From positions 124,001-188,000 of the forward strand of contig PMOK01000284.1 of NCBI GenBank assembly GCA_003162425.1: 64,000 nt of DNA, written 5' to 3'. The translations under genes and the position numbers were made by a program. Shown in pieces: positions 48,199-57,478 of this stretch (positions are counted from its first letter, which is position 1; each line of letters starts with the position of its first letter). Under the pieces are notes generated by a model. It saw nothing but the letters and a program-made list of their open reading frames with translations. It was not told where the DNA came from and did no database searches. Origin of the DNA: Bryobacterales bacterium. Lineage in GTDB: Bacteria; Acidobacteriota; Terriglobia; Bryobacterales; Bryobacteraceae.

Positions 48199-49452
48199 TC
48201 ATTGTCGCCGATTTGGGAATTCTTCTCTCGGCGGCAAAAACCATCCAGGGGCGTTCCATCCTCCAGATTTGAGAGTCAGCGTAGCAATCCATTGCAAGCC
48301 AACCGCGGCGTAAATCATAAGGACGGGCGCGATAGCATTCCGGAAACGTGCTGAGCCATAGAAGATCAGCGCGCTGGTCAGATTTCCCAAGACGAAGGCA
48401 TGCATCGCAAGCCATCTTGAACCTGAATACGTCCGTCGCATCCTCCAGCACGCGCCCACGCCGAAGAAAATCAACAAACCGTAAGGCAGATACGTTACCG
48501 ATTCGAGCAGAACAAAGTTTTTGTTCTTCGATTCCACGGCCGGCATTATGAACCTGGCAAGCTTATAACAGAACAGCAGCGGCATTTGGGACCAGTGGCT
48601 GCGGACCCATCGAAAGCCGAGCCGCCATTCCATCTGATCATGGCTGACTTCGTCCGGCTGAGCGTCGATCAGCGGCCGACCGGGTAACTTCGTCGTCGAG
48701 ATCCAACTCCCGAGAAAGGCGCGATCGTGAAGTACGATATCGTTGTTCCCTCCATAGAATGTGGCGCCGCCATTGGTTGTGATCGACACCAGCTTGTGAA
48801 AGACTGCAACATTCCTCGCTGTCCAGGGAAGCACTACGCAAGCCCACGCGGCGCAGAGCAATGTGGTTCTTAGCAGGAACAATTTCGAAATCCGGCCCAC
48901 GGAGCGCCATAGGACGAAAACGAGAAAAGGGCAAAATAGCATGGCGATGGGACGCGTAAGCGCGGCATAGCCGAAAAGCAATCCCGCCCATAATAAGGAA
49001 ACGAACGAGGCGGTCCTCAAGTGAATCAGGAAGGCCCACAAGCTCAACGCGACACACAGTGCGAATAGCCCTTCTGAGAGGAAGATAGTCGCAAAATAGA
49101 CGTGACCGAAATAAACCGCCAGGAGGAAGCCGGAAACTCTCGCTAGAGACTCTGGGAGTAATTCTCTAGCGAGGCAGTAGGTCGCCACGGCGGTCGCGGC
49201 TCCCAATAAGCAGAACAACAAATATGCCAACAGGTAATTGCTATAGGAATACCAATACAATAACGCCAGCACGAGAGGGAACCCAGGTGCGCGAAAAGCT
49301 GTCGGCTCGCCGGGGTGAATCACATAACCCCTCCCGGCTGCGAGGTTTTGAGCCAATGTGTTGAACTCTACAGCGTCTGCCCCCGCAGTCCCGGCCCCAG
49401 GAATATTCCGGACATCCCGTAGCGATAAGACGGCGCCGAATCGCAGCGACAA
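48199..49452 (-). CDS. ArnT/GT39-like membrane glycosyltransferase
   Basis: Multiple TM segments; N-terminal DAVEFNTLAQNLAAGRGYVIHPGEPTAFRAPGFPLVLALLY. Confidence 0.8.
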   Translation of the reverse strand: MSLRFGAVLSLRDVRNIPGAGTAGADAVEFNTLAQNLAAGRGYVIHPGEPTAFRAPGFPLVLALLYWYSYSNYLLAYLLFCLLGAATAVATYCLARELLPESLARVSGFLLAVYFGHVYFATIFLSEGLFALCVALSLWAFLIHLRTASFVSLLWAGLLFGYAALTRPIAMLFCPFLVFVLWRSVGRISKLFLLRTTLLCAAWACVVLPWTARNVAVFHKLVSITTNGGATFYGGNNDIVLHDRAFLGSWISTTKLPGRPLIDAQPDEVSHDQMEWRLGFRWVRSHWSQMPLLFCYKLARFIMPAVESKNKNFVLLESVTYLPYGLLIFFGVGACWRMRRTYSGSRWLAMHAFVLGNLTSALIFYGSARFRNAIAPVLMIYAAVGLQWIATLTLKSGGWNAPGWFLPPREEFPNRRQ

Positions 49453-49534
49453 AGCAACACAAAAAAGCAGCGACGCAAATCGTCTAGTTGACAGAGTGCC
49501 TCACATTCTAACATTCAGGATCGTTTTGTTCGCC

Positions 49535-50713
49535 TTAGCTGCCGCTGTCTATCGGATGGTAGTGAGCGAGGCACTCCATGCAGATTTCGAAGGTTTCTTC
49601 GGCAACCTGGTCCCACCCGCGCTGAGAACGCTGAGAAATCCCGGCTTCGTCCCATCGTCGCGACAATGCCTGGTCAAGAGCCTCGGCGAGCGCTTCCGAA
49701 TCCTGCGGCGGAACAAGAATTCCGGATTCAGAATTCACCAGCTCCGGGATGCCGCCTACGTTCGTCGCCACGACGGGCCGGCCGCAGGCCAGCGCTTCGA
49801 TCACCGAATTGGGGCAACCCTCCGCATAGCTGGGGAGACAGAAGACATTGGCGGCGGCCAGCCAGGAAGCCACTTCGAGCGATGTGCGCCATCCCAGGAA
49901 CCGAATGCGATCCGCCAGACCCGCGTCGATCGCGCGAGCTTCCAGTTCGGCCTGAAACGCTCCTTCTCCAATGCAGAACAGGTGCAAGCTGGGATGGGAA
50001 ATTCCCAGGCTGTTCACCGCATCCACCAGTTCCCTCAGACCCTTAGTGGGAGCGATCCAACCGACAAAAACGACGACTTCCGATTCCGCGTCCAGGCCCA
50101 GCGCGGCGCGCGCTGCGGCACGATCCGCGAGCCGAAATACCGAGGTGTCGCAGCCGTTTCGGATCGCTCTCGTTCGCTCCGGAGACGCACCCAGCCTGAC
50201 CGCCTGCTCGCGCAGATGCTCGCTCACAGCCAAAACGAAGGAGGCTTCACGCAGAGCTTTTCGCGTCAGGAATGCGCTGATCCTGTCCGGGATACGGTTG
50301 ATATCGGAACCGATGGCGCCCAGAATCACCGGAACGCCCAATCGCTTGCCTGCGGAGAGCGCGGCGTAACCTTCCGGGTACACGTAATAGCTCAGAATCA
50401 GGTCAGGCTTGAACCGCTCCAGATGTGGCAGCACGTAGTGGCCACACACCAGGCCGTTCAGAGGCCGGCTGACCAGCGGAAGCGCGGGATACTCAATGTA
50501 TTCGGCGGGCACGTCTGGTGGGGAATAACTAGGGTCAGCCCGTACATAAGAGAAGTTACGCGGTCGCCAGAAAAAGGGGTAGGCAGCGAACGGACAAAAA
50601 ACCTGGATATCCATCCAGGAAGTCATCCGGCGGAGAGTCTGGTACGCGGAGTGCCCGCGATGCGGTTGGGCGCGGATCGGGAAGTAGGAGCTGACGACGG
50701 CGAGTCGCGGCAC
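49535..50713 (-). CDS. Glycosyltransferase family 4
   Basis: FVGWIAPTKGLRELVDAV...FCLPSYAEGCPNSVIEALACGRPVVATNVGGIPELV. Confidence 0.92.
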   Translation of the reverse strand: MPRLAVVSSYFPIRAQPHRGHSAYQTLRRMTSWMDIQVFCPFAAYPFFWRPRNFSYVRADPSYSPPDVPAEYIEYPALPLVSRPLNGLVCGHYVLPHLERFKPDLILSYYVYPEGYAALSAGKRLGVPVILGAIGSDINRIPDRISAFLTRKALREASFVLAVSEHLREQAVRLGASPERTRAIRNGCDTSVFRLADRAAARAALGLDAESEVVVFVGWIAPTKGLRELVDAVNSLGISHPSLHLFCIGEGAFQAELEARAIDAGLADRIRFLGWRTSLEVASWLAAANVFCLPSYAEGCPNSVIEALACGRPVVATNVGGIPELVNSESGILVPPQDSEALAEALDQALSRRWDEAGISQRSQRGWDQVAEETFEICMECLAHYHPIDSGS

Positions 50714-50715
50714 GG

Positions 50716-51804
50716 CTAATTCCGGCCGAGCGCTTCAGCATAAACCGCTTGGTAGCTGCGCCACATTTGATCGAGGCTAAACTTCGCGATAGCGATTTCG
50801 CGCGCTTTTTTTCCCATGCAAGCGAGATCGCAACTGGTGGCCGCCTTGTACATCGCCTCGGCAAGGTCGCTCGCGCTCCCCGGCCTGCACAGCACGGAAA
50901 CGTCCCCCTCCGGGGCAACCTCGGACACGCCTCCGATGCGGGTGGAAACCACGGGAAGTCCGGCAGCCATCGCCTCCAGAATAACCAGCGGCAGGCCCTC
51001 GCTGGTGGAGGACATCACAAAGATGTCGAGTTCCTGCAGCACGTCTGCGATGTGATGATTGAGACCTTCGATGCGGATGCGGTCGTCCAGGCCTACTTTT
51101 CGGGCCTGTTCCTTCAACTCGTCTGCGAGCGGCCCGCCACCCACAATGCGCAGTTCAGCATTGGGCAGCTTCCCGCTGAGTTGAGCGAACGCGTGGATCA
51201 GAATCGAGTGCGCCTTCACGGGCACCATGCGGCCGACCGCGCCAAAGCGGACTCGCGGCGAAGCGCTCATCGGCGCGGCCGGTTTTTCGAGAAACCCTCC
51301 CAGCTCGATTCCGTTTATGATTACCACCGATTTGCCGCCGGCGAGGCCACGTTTCTCTACCAAATAACGCCGGGAATCTTCACACACGAAGACCACGCGA
51401 TCGGTCAGTGGCATCACCGCCCGGAAATAACGTTCCTGGTAGGCGCGGCCGAACGATGTCGCCGGCCCATGGCGCGTGTTCACCACTGCGGGAACTCGAG
51501 CCATCCACGCCGATATCGCGCCATAGTGATGCACCCCCGGATTGTGAGTGTGCAACACGTCTGCCGCATCGCGCCGCAGTTGCCGCGCCAGCCTGAACAG
51601 CATCTTCACCGAAAAGCCCTGCTTTTTGTGAAATTCGGTCACCGGAATGCCCGCCGTGCGAGCGTCGTCCGCAAGCGGCCCGCCCGTGAACATGCAGTAA
51701 AGCATCGGGCTGTGGCCGGCCCTCTTCTGCGCCAGCGCGAGATCGACGGCGATTCGCTCGAGGCCCCCGGTCTCCAGCGTTTCTACTAGCTGTACGATTC
51801 GCAT
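50716..51804 (-). CDS. Glycosyltransferase family 4
   Basis: MRIVQLVETLETGGLERIAVDLAL...VMSSTSEGLPLVILEAMAAGLPVVSTRIGGVSEV; start approximate. Confidence 0.9.
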   Translation of the reverse strand: MRIVQLVETLETGGLERIAVDLALAQKRAGHSPMLYCMFTGGPLADDARTAGIPVTEFHKKQGFSVKMLFRLARQLRRDAADVLHTHNPGVHHYGAISAWMARVPAVVNTRHGPATSFGRAYQERYFRAVMPLTDRVVFVCEDSRRYLVEKRGLAGGKSVVIINGIELGGFLEKPAAPMSASPRVRFGAVGRMVPVKAHSILIHAFAQLSGKLPNAELRIVGGGPLADELKEQARKVGLDDRIRIEGLNHHIADVLQELDIFVMSSTSEGLPLVILEAMAAGLPVVSTRIGGVSEVAPEGDVSVLCRPGSASDLAEAMYKAATSCDLACMGKKAREIAIAKFSLDQMWRSYQAVYAEALGRN

Positions 51805-51862
51805 ACGGGCTGAACGGCGGCGATGCCCGCCGGGGCTCAGATACTCACTGCCCCGAGGATAC

Positions 51863-52765
51863 TCACTGCGCCGAGTCGGTCCCTTTCTGTTTCCCAGCAA
51901 AGATCGCTTTTTTTCGTCGCGCCAGGAACGAAAAGGAAGATTTCCTCACGCTAGCAGGAAGATGCGCGTACGCCACGTGCATGAGCACCAGCGCCAGAGC
52001 TCCCGTGAACCCTCGATATCCCGTGCGATGGCGAAACACGATCTTCACGGCGGATAGCACGTTCTTGCGCTGCTGCTGAAACGACCCGCCGCCGCTCCAG
52101 AGCGTATATCGCGCGAATACTTCCGGAAAATTGTAAAGCTTCCCGAGCCGGCCGAACCGAAGCCAGATATCCCAGTCCTGGTAGCCGGCCAGCGACTCGT
52201 CGTAGTACCCGATCCCTTCGCCGAGCGAGCGCCTGAACATAGTTGTCGAGTGGGTCATGGGATTCGCGTACAGCGCACGGGACCGGATCTCGTCGTCCTG
52301 TTCGGGTTTCAGATACGACATTTGGATGTTCTCGTTTTCGTCGACAACAGTCATACCGCCGCCGCAGCCGGCATAATCGGGATGGCTTTTGAGGAACGCC
52401 ACCTGCTTTCGGAGCTTGTCGGCCGGCACCCAGTAATCGTCGTCATCGAGAATGGCAACATACTGGCCACGGGCACGCGCAAGGCCGTAATTACAGGCGT
52501 TCGCGATGTTGCCGCCGCGGTCGCGGTGGAAGTAGCGAATTCGCGGGTCGCGCTTCACCCACTGCTCCATGACTCGCGCCGTTTGCTGGTTCGGCCCATC
52601 CTGGACAACGATCAGCTCCCAATCCTCAAGGGTCTGGCGAATGACGCTCTGAATGGCGCGACCCAGGAATTGTGGGCGATCGCAGGTCAACATCAGGACG
52701 CTGACCTGAGGGGATCCCGAAACAGGCGCACTCGAGTCAGAACTATAACTGACGGTCCCGGTCAT
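51863..52765 (-). CDS. Glycosyltransferase family 2
   Basis: VSVLMLTCDRPQFLGRAIQSVIRQTLEDWELIVVQDGP...VAILDDDDYWVP. Confidence 0.92.
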   Translation of the reverse strand: MTGTVSYSSDSSAPVSGSPQVSVLMLTCDRPQFLGRAIQSVIRQTLEDWELIVVQDGPNQQTARVMEQWVKRDPRIRYFHRDRGGNIANACNYGLARARGQYVAILDDDDYWVPADKLRKQVAFLKSHPDYAGCGGGMTVVDENENIQMSYLKPEQDDEIRSRALYANPMTHSTTMFRRSLGEGIGYYDESLAGYQDWDIWLRFGRLGKLYNFPEVFARYTLWSGGGSFQQQRKNVLSAVKIVFRHRTGYRGFTGALALVLMHVAYAHLPASVRKSSFSFLARRKKAIFAGKQKGTDSAQ

Positions 52766-52929
52766 GATCGACTTGAAGCCACTGAAGCAATTTGGGTGCC
52801 AACCCAACCCATGATAACAACAGTCGGGCCAAGTGACCCTGCTGAGGCGTTGCCCTGTTGTGGGTTGGACTCTTTTCATGCGCCCACGATGGTCTGAGAC
52901 GCAAGCCGCGTTTAGAGCCGTGAATCGTG

Positions 52930-52952
52930 GTTCGAATCCATGGCGGGGAGCC
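52930..52952 (+). repeat. tRNA T-arm-like fragment (GTTCGAATCCATGGCGGGGAGCC)
   Basis: Same GTTCGAATCCAT + GGGGAGCC elements as the other copies, with the intervening segment missing. Confidence 0.5.
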
Positions 52953-53405
52953 AGCCATTTTGGTTCGAAAAGTCTCTCCCCGTTATTCAACGCGAACCTT
53001 ACACAATAGCGGCATTCCGGCGGGTTTTTGGCGACGTGGGCGTCTCTCCGAGGTACTGAAACAAGCAAGCATGCCCTCGGAGATCCCGAAATAGCGCGAG
53101 CGTCTCCGTTTTCCATTTAGGGCCACCCCGTTATTTAATACCCTCCAAGTGATGTGACCGGTCCGTGACGTCACTTGCTGATAGCGACGTGATCGAGTTG
53201 ACCAGCGACAGCGAGCAGGCGCCGATCAAGACGTTGGAGCTTACGTCGGGCGTTTTGATCCGAAAGGCCGCGCCGGTACATTTCCAGGAGGTGGCGTGTA
53301 GCGGCCAGTGCTTGATGGATTCCTGTGGAGCCTTATCGCATTGCTATTGCTGTTATTGCGGCTGCATAGTTAAAGAAAAGTGCTCGAATTACCGAAGTGT
53401 AACTT

Positions 53406-54107
53406 ATGGTGGGAAGTACGCTTGGTTGCGCGGTCTGCATCGCGATGTCTGCGGCCAGCCTGAGCCAGGCTGGCGACATCCAGGGAACCATTGTCGTGCA
53501 GCGCAAGCTTACCAAACGGCGCGTCACGGCGTCCTTGAGCGCCTACGACCGGGGACCCGCGGTCGACCTGAAGAAGGATTTCGGCGAAGATGTGCTGGCC
53601 TTTGAGCGCGAGCACGTGGTCGTCTATCTGGAAGGCGATCTGCCGTCCCAGACCGGCGCGATCACAGCCGAGATCGCGCAGGAGAACCGCCGCTTTGTCC
53701 CCGACACCCTGTGGATCCCCGCGGGTTCCACCGTCTCCTTCCCCAACCTCGATCCGATTTTTCACAACGTCTTTTCGCTATCGAAGCCCAAAGAGTTCGA
53801 TCTCGGTAATTATCCCAAGGACCACACGCGCACCGTGGTCTTCCAGAAGCCGGGCGTCGTATTCGTGAACTGCCATCTGCACCCGAACATGTCCGCGGCG
53901 ATCGTCATCAGCCCGAATCGCTGGGGTGTCAAGGCCGGTCCGGACGGAAAATTCACGCTCGCCGCCGTGCCGCCCGGCTCCTACACCATCGTTGCGTGGC
54001 ACAAGACCGCGGGTTTTTTCCGCCAGCGCGTCACGGTCGCGGATAAGTCTGTTGCGGTGGAGTTTTTTATTCCCCTCGGCGAAGCACCCGCGCCGCGCGA
54101 GAACTGA
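53406..54107 (+). CDS. Cupredoxin-like secreted protein
   Basis: DTLWIPAGSTVSFPNLDPIFHNVFSLSK...VFVNCHLHPNMSAAIVI type-1-copper-like spacing; signal peptide. Confidence 0.8.
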   Translation: MVGSTLGCAVCIAMSAASLSQAGDIQGTIVVQRKLTKRRVTASLSAYDRGPAVDLKKDFGEDVLAFEREHVVVYLEGDLPSQTGAITAEIAQENRRFVPDTLWIPAGSTVSFPNLDPIFHNVFSLSKPKEFDLGNYPKDHTRTVVFQKPGVVFVNCHLHPNMSAAIVISPNRWGVKAGPDGKFTLAAVPPGSYTIVAWHKTAGFFRQRVTVADKSVAVEFFIPLGEAPAPREN

Positions 54108-54110
54108 CCC

Positions 54111-55787
54111 ATGCGCTTCGCGACTCGCACCTTTCTGTTGTCGTTTGTGCCCATATCCCTGCTGCTGCTGGGCTGTTTCTGGGCGGTGCAGATCCTGGTG
54201 CAGCGCGCGGTGCGCGATCAGTTGCAGGCGTCGCTCCGTCAGACCCATGAATCCATCGCTCGGATGCAGTTGAAGAATGAAGCCAAGGACGGCCGGTTTC
54301 TTCGCATTCTGGGCGAGAACGCGACGCTCAAAGCAGGACTTCAACTGCTGCTGGCGGCGCACAACAGCCGCGACGCGCGCATCACGGTGGAGGACCAGCT
54401 GCGCGAAATGAGCGAACAACTGGATTTCGATCTTCTGATGATCTCGGATCCGGCGGGCAATCCGCTGGCGGGCGTGTTCCGGGTTGCGGATCAGCTCGCC
54501 GCGATCGATTTTCCCCGCATTCATCCACCGCTCCGGGGATTGTTGACGCTTGGCCGGTCGGCCTATCAGATCGCTTCGACGTCGATTGATCAGGGTGAGG
54601 AAAACCTCGGAACGCTATCGGTGGGTGAGCGGCTCGATTTTTCTGGCTTCAGCACGCCGGTGGCTCTGGAACACAACGGAGAGCCGGTTGAGTCGACTCT
54701 GCCCGGCATTTCGCTCGCCGAAGTCCAGGCTGGCCTCAAGGGCTGTGGCAAGACCGCGGAGTGCGAAGTGCCGCTGCGCGGCGACACCTACCTTTCGGCG
54801 TCGATGAAGAGCTTGTCTTTTGGCGACGGCTATTCGATTCGCACCTTTCAAAATCTGGACGCGGCCGATCGGCCCGTACGGAACATCCTGCGCACCGTAT
54901 TTCTGCTCGCGGGAGTCGGCGCGCTGCTTGCCGCGGTGATTCTGAGCGCCCTGTCGTCGCGTTCGATCGTGGAACCGATCCGGGCGGTGGTGGAGCGGTT
55001 GCGCGAGAGCGAAAAAACGGGAGTGCTTCCGGAGTTCCGCGCGCTGGCCACCTCGATTCAGGAGATCGGTGAACTGACGGAAAGCTTCAATCATGCCGGC
55101 GCGGCGATTCGAGAGGGCCGGCGTACGCTACAGCATGCCTATGTGGAATTCGTCGGCTCTCTGGCGAGCGCGCTCGACGCGCGCGATCCCTACACCGCGG
55201 GCCACAGCCGCCGTGTCAGCGACTATTCGCTTGCCATCGGACGGCAACTGAGCCTGACTTCGGAACAACTCGATGAACTGCGCATCGGCGCCCTGCTCCA
55301 CGATATTGGCAAGATCGGAATTCCGGACAAAATCCTGCAAAAGGTCGACGCGCTGACCAAAGAAGAGTTCGCGCTCCTGCGTCAACATCCGACCATCGGC
55401 CGCAGGATACTGGAAGGCGTCAAGGGGTTTCATCCCTACCTGCCCGTAGTCGAGCTGCATCATGAAAACTGGAACGGGAAAGGCTATCCGCTCGGTTTGG
55501 AGGAGGACACGACGCCGCTCCAGGCACGAATCGTGAAACTCGCCGACGCCTATGACGCGATGACCTCGGATCGTCCATACCGGCCTGGGATGAGCGACGC
55601 CGAAGCCGTGCGCCGCCTGGAAGAAGCGTCGGGCACCGAATTCGACCCCGTAATCGTGAAGGCTTTCGTCGCGACCGGCGTGCACGCCGAGCAAGAACCG
55701 GACGAACTCCGGTCCCTCCGGACTCTCGGAGCCGCGGTCGAAAGCGATTCGCCGCAAACACTGACGGCCAAGGAATTACCAAAATGA
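54111..55787 (+). CDS. HD-GYP domain signalling protein with N-terminal membrane sensor
   Basis: HSRRVSDYS...LLHDIGKIGIPDKIL...HHENWNGKGYPLGL; HAMP-like linker. Confidence 0.92.
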   Translation: MRFATRTFLLSFVPISLLLLGCFWAVQILVQRAVRDQLQASLRQTHESIARMQLKNEAKDGRFLRILGENATLKAGLQLLLAAHNSRDARITVEDQLREMSEQLDFDLLMISDPAGNPLAGVFRVADQLAAIDFPRIHPPLRGLLTLGRSAYQIASTSIDQGEENLGTLSVGERLDFSGFSTPVALEHNGEPVESTLPGISLAEVQAGLKGCGKTAECEVPLRGDTYLSASMKSLSFGDGYSIRTFQNLDAADRPVRNILRTVFLLAGVGALLAAVILSALSSRSIVEPIRAVVERLRESEKTGVLPEFRALATSIQEIGELTESFNHAGAAIREGRRTLQHAYVEFVGSLASALDARDPYTAGHSRRVSDYSLAIGRQLSLTSEQLDELRIGALLHDIGKIGIPDKILQKVDALTKEEFALLRQHPTIGRRILEGVKGFHPYLPVVELHHENWNGKGYPLGLEEDTTPLQARIVKLADAYDAMTSDRPYRPGMSDAEAVRRLEEASGTEFDPVIVKAFVATGVHAEQEPDELRSLRTLGAAVESDSPQTLTAKELPK

Positions 55788-56866
55788 AGCCTTCCGCGCC
55801 GCTGCTGCTAAGCACGCTGTTCGGCGCAGTCTGCGGCCTGCATGCGCAGGAAGCCACATCCGGCTTCGACCTCCGTACAACCATCACCGGCCAGGGCGTG
55901 TATTCGCCCGAGCTCACCGAACCGCCGCGGTCCGGAGGGACGATTCTCGGCGGTGCGCGCGTCATGCTCTATCCCACCTGGAAGCTGAACAACCACTGGA
56001 CGATAACGGCATCGCTCCAGGCTTATACGCGGCCTTTTTTCGAATCGCAATTCTCGGAGCAAGGCTACGGCGTGACAACCGACGTACTACAGGCGAGCCT
56101 CAATTACACGCGGTTTTGGAATCGAGCCTCGATAAATGTGCGCGTGGGGCAGCTCTCCTCCACGTTCGGATCGTTTCTGCTGCGCTATGACGACGCCGTG
56201 AATCCGCTGCCCGGCATACCGGAGGGTTATGGTTACTATGCTCCGATCTCTCCGCTAGGGCTTGCAGGCGCCGAGATCAACGCCACCGCCGGACGCTTCG
56301 ATGGACGCGCGCAGTTCGTCAATTCGTCCCCGGCGAATCCGCGCGGGATCACCCAACCGGATCAATACGGCACCTGGGCCGGAGGCGCGGGCTACACCAT
56401 CAGGCAGGGCTTTCGCGTCGGCGGATCGACGTATTATGGGCCTTATCTCGATCGCCAGTACCCTTACTATTTCCCCGGCGAGGAGGAACCACGCAAGCTT
56501 CCAGCAACCGCCCTCGGACTCGATGTGCAGTTCGCGCAGGGTCCTTGGAATGTGTACGGCGAGTGGCAGCACTTCCGCATGGACTATACCGTGATCCCCA
56601 CATTCACCGAGCACACTGGCTACGGCGAGCTGCGACGCGTGCTGAATCCGCGCTGGTTTCTGGCGGCGCGAATCGAGTATGTCCGTTCCAATTCATTCAC
56701 CGGCTATCAGCGTTACGAGGTGGGCGCCGGCTATCGCCCGAACCGTCTGCAACTAGCCAAAATCAGTTACGGAATCGAACAGGGACCGGGTCAAGGCGCG
56801 ATCAGCGGCGTCTTGACGGTACAGTTTGTCACTTCGCTCGATCTCTTCTCGGCCGCGCGCCACTGA
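55784..56866 (+). CDS. Outer-membrane beta-barrel (porin-like) protein
   Basis: Signal peptide; alternating aromatic strands (WKLNNHWTITASLQAYTRPFF); ATGA overlap with HD-GYP gene. Confidence 0.7.
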   Translation: MKPSAPLLLSTLFGAVCGLHAQEATSGFDLRTTITGQGVYSPELTEPPRSGGTILGGARVMLYPTWKLNNHWTITASLQAYTRPFFESQFSEQGYGVTTDVLQASLNYTRFWNRASINVRVGQLSSTFGSFLLRYDDAVNPLPGIPEGYGYYAPISPLGLAGAEINATAGRFDGRAQFVNSSPANPRGITQPDQYGTWAGGAGYTIRQGFRVGGSTYYGPYLDRQYPYYFPGEEEPRKLPATALGLDVQFAQGPWNVYGEWQHFRMDYTVIPTFTEHTGYGELRRVLNPRWFLAARIEYVRSNSFTGYQRYEVGAGYRPNRLQLAKISYGIEQGPGQGAISGVLTVQFVTSLDLFSAARH

Positions 56867-57133
56867 ACTGCGGCGGGGACGCCTCGTCCGGCAATCGCTG
56901 AACCGTTGCGCTTGAGCTCGGCATCGCGCTACCTTACTCTTGGCTTATATGGTTGTATCGGCAGCCCCCAATGGGAAGGGTCAGCCACTCGGCTTGGAAA
57001 TGTTGGCTGCCCTACGTATCTGTTCGTAGTCTGTGCGCTTACATCCGCAGCAGCTTATTGGCTAGGGCGACGATGACCACGTTCTGGTGAGCGCGATTCA
57101 GCAGTTGACCCAGCCAGCTGCTCAGTGGACGTT

Positions 57134-57316
57134 GGTTTTGTCCGGTCCTATAAAAAAGGACCCCAACCCGCCAATTGCCCTGATCCGATGTGTACGCGAT
57201 CGGGTCTTTTACGCCGCGAGTCCCCCGCCTGGGGCCAGTTCGAATCCATGATGGGTCCCCAGAAACATTAAGACATCTTGAGAGAGAAAGTTGTAAAACC
57301 GTGTTTTTGGGGAGCC
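57134..57316 (+). repeat. tRNA T-arm-like dispersed repeat copy
   Basis: Shares AAAAAAGG.CCCCAAC.CGCC.AATTGCCC, TACGCCGCGAGT..CCCGCCTGGG and GTTCGAATCCATG...GGGGAGCC with the copy at about 60190-60549. Confidence 0.75.
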
Positions 57317-57478
57317 AATACATTCAGATCCTGTCTTTGCTCTCTCGAAGTTGACCGTCGCGAACGACGCAAGATTTGATGAGCATAGGTGATGGTGGCC
57401 GCTGCAGTTTGGAGCGGCTTTTATTACGCGTGGCGGGGATAATCTTGCTGAGGCGTCCTCGAACTGAGGCGTCTGCCG

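Noticed and set aside
53165-53605. 146-aa + ORF overlapping the cupredoxin-like gene
   Set aside because: Out of frame with the well-supported 53406..54107 gene; no family signature
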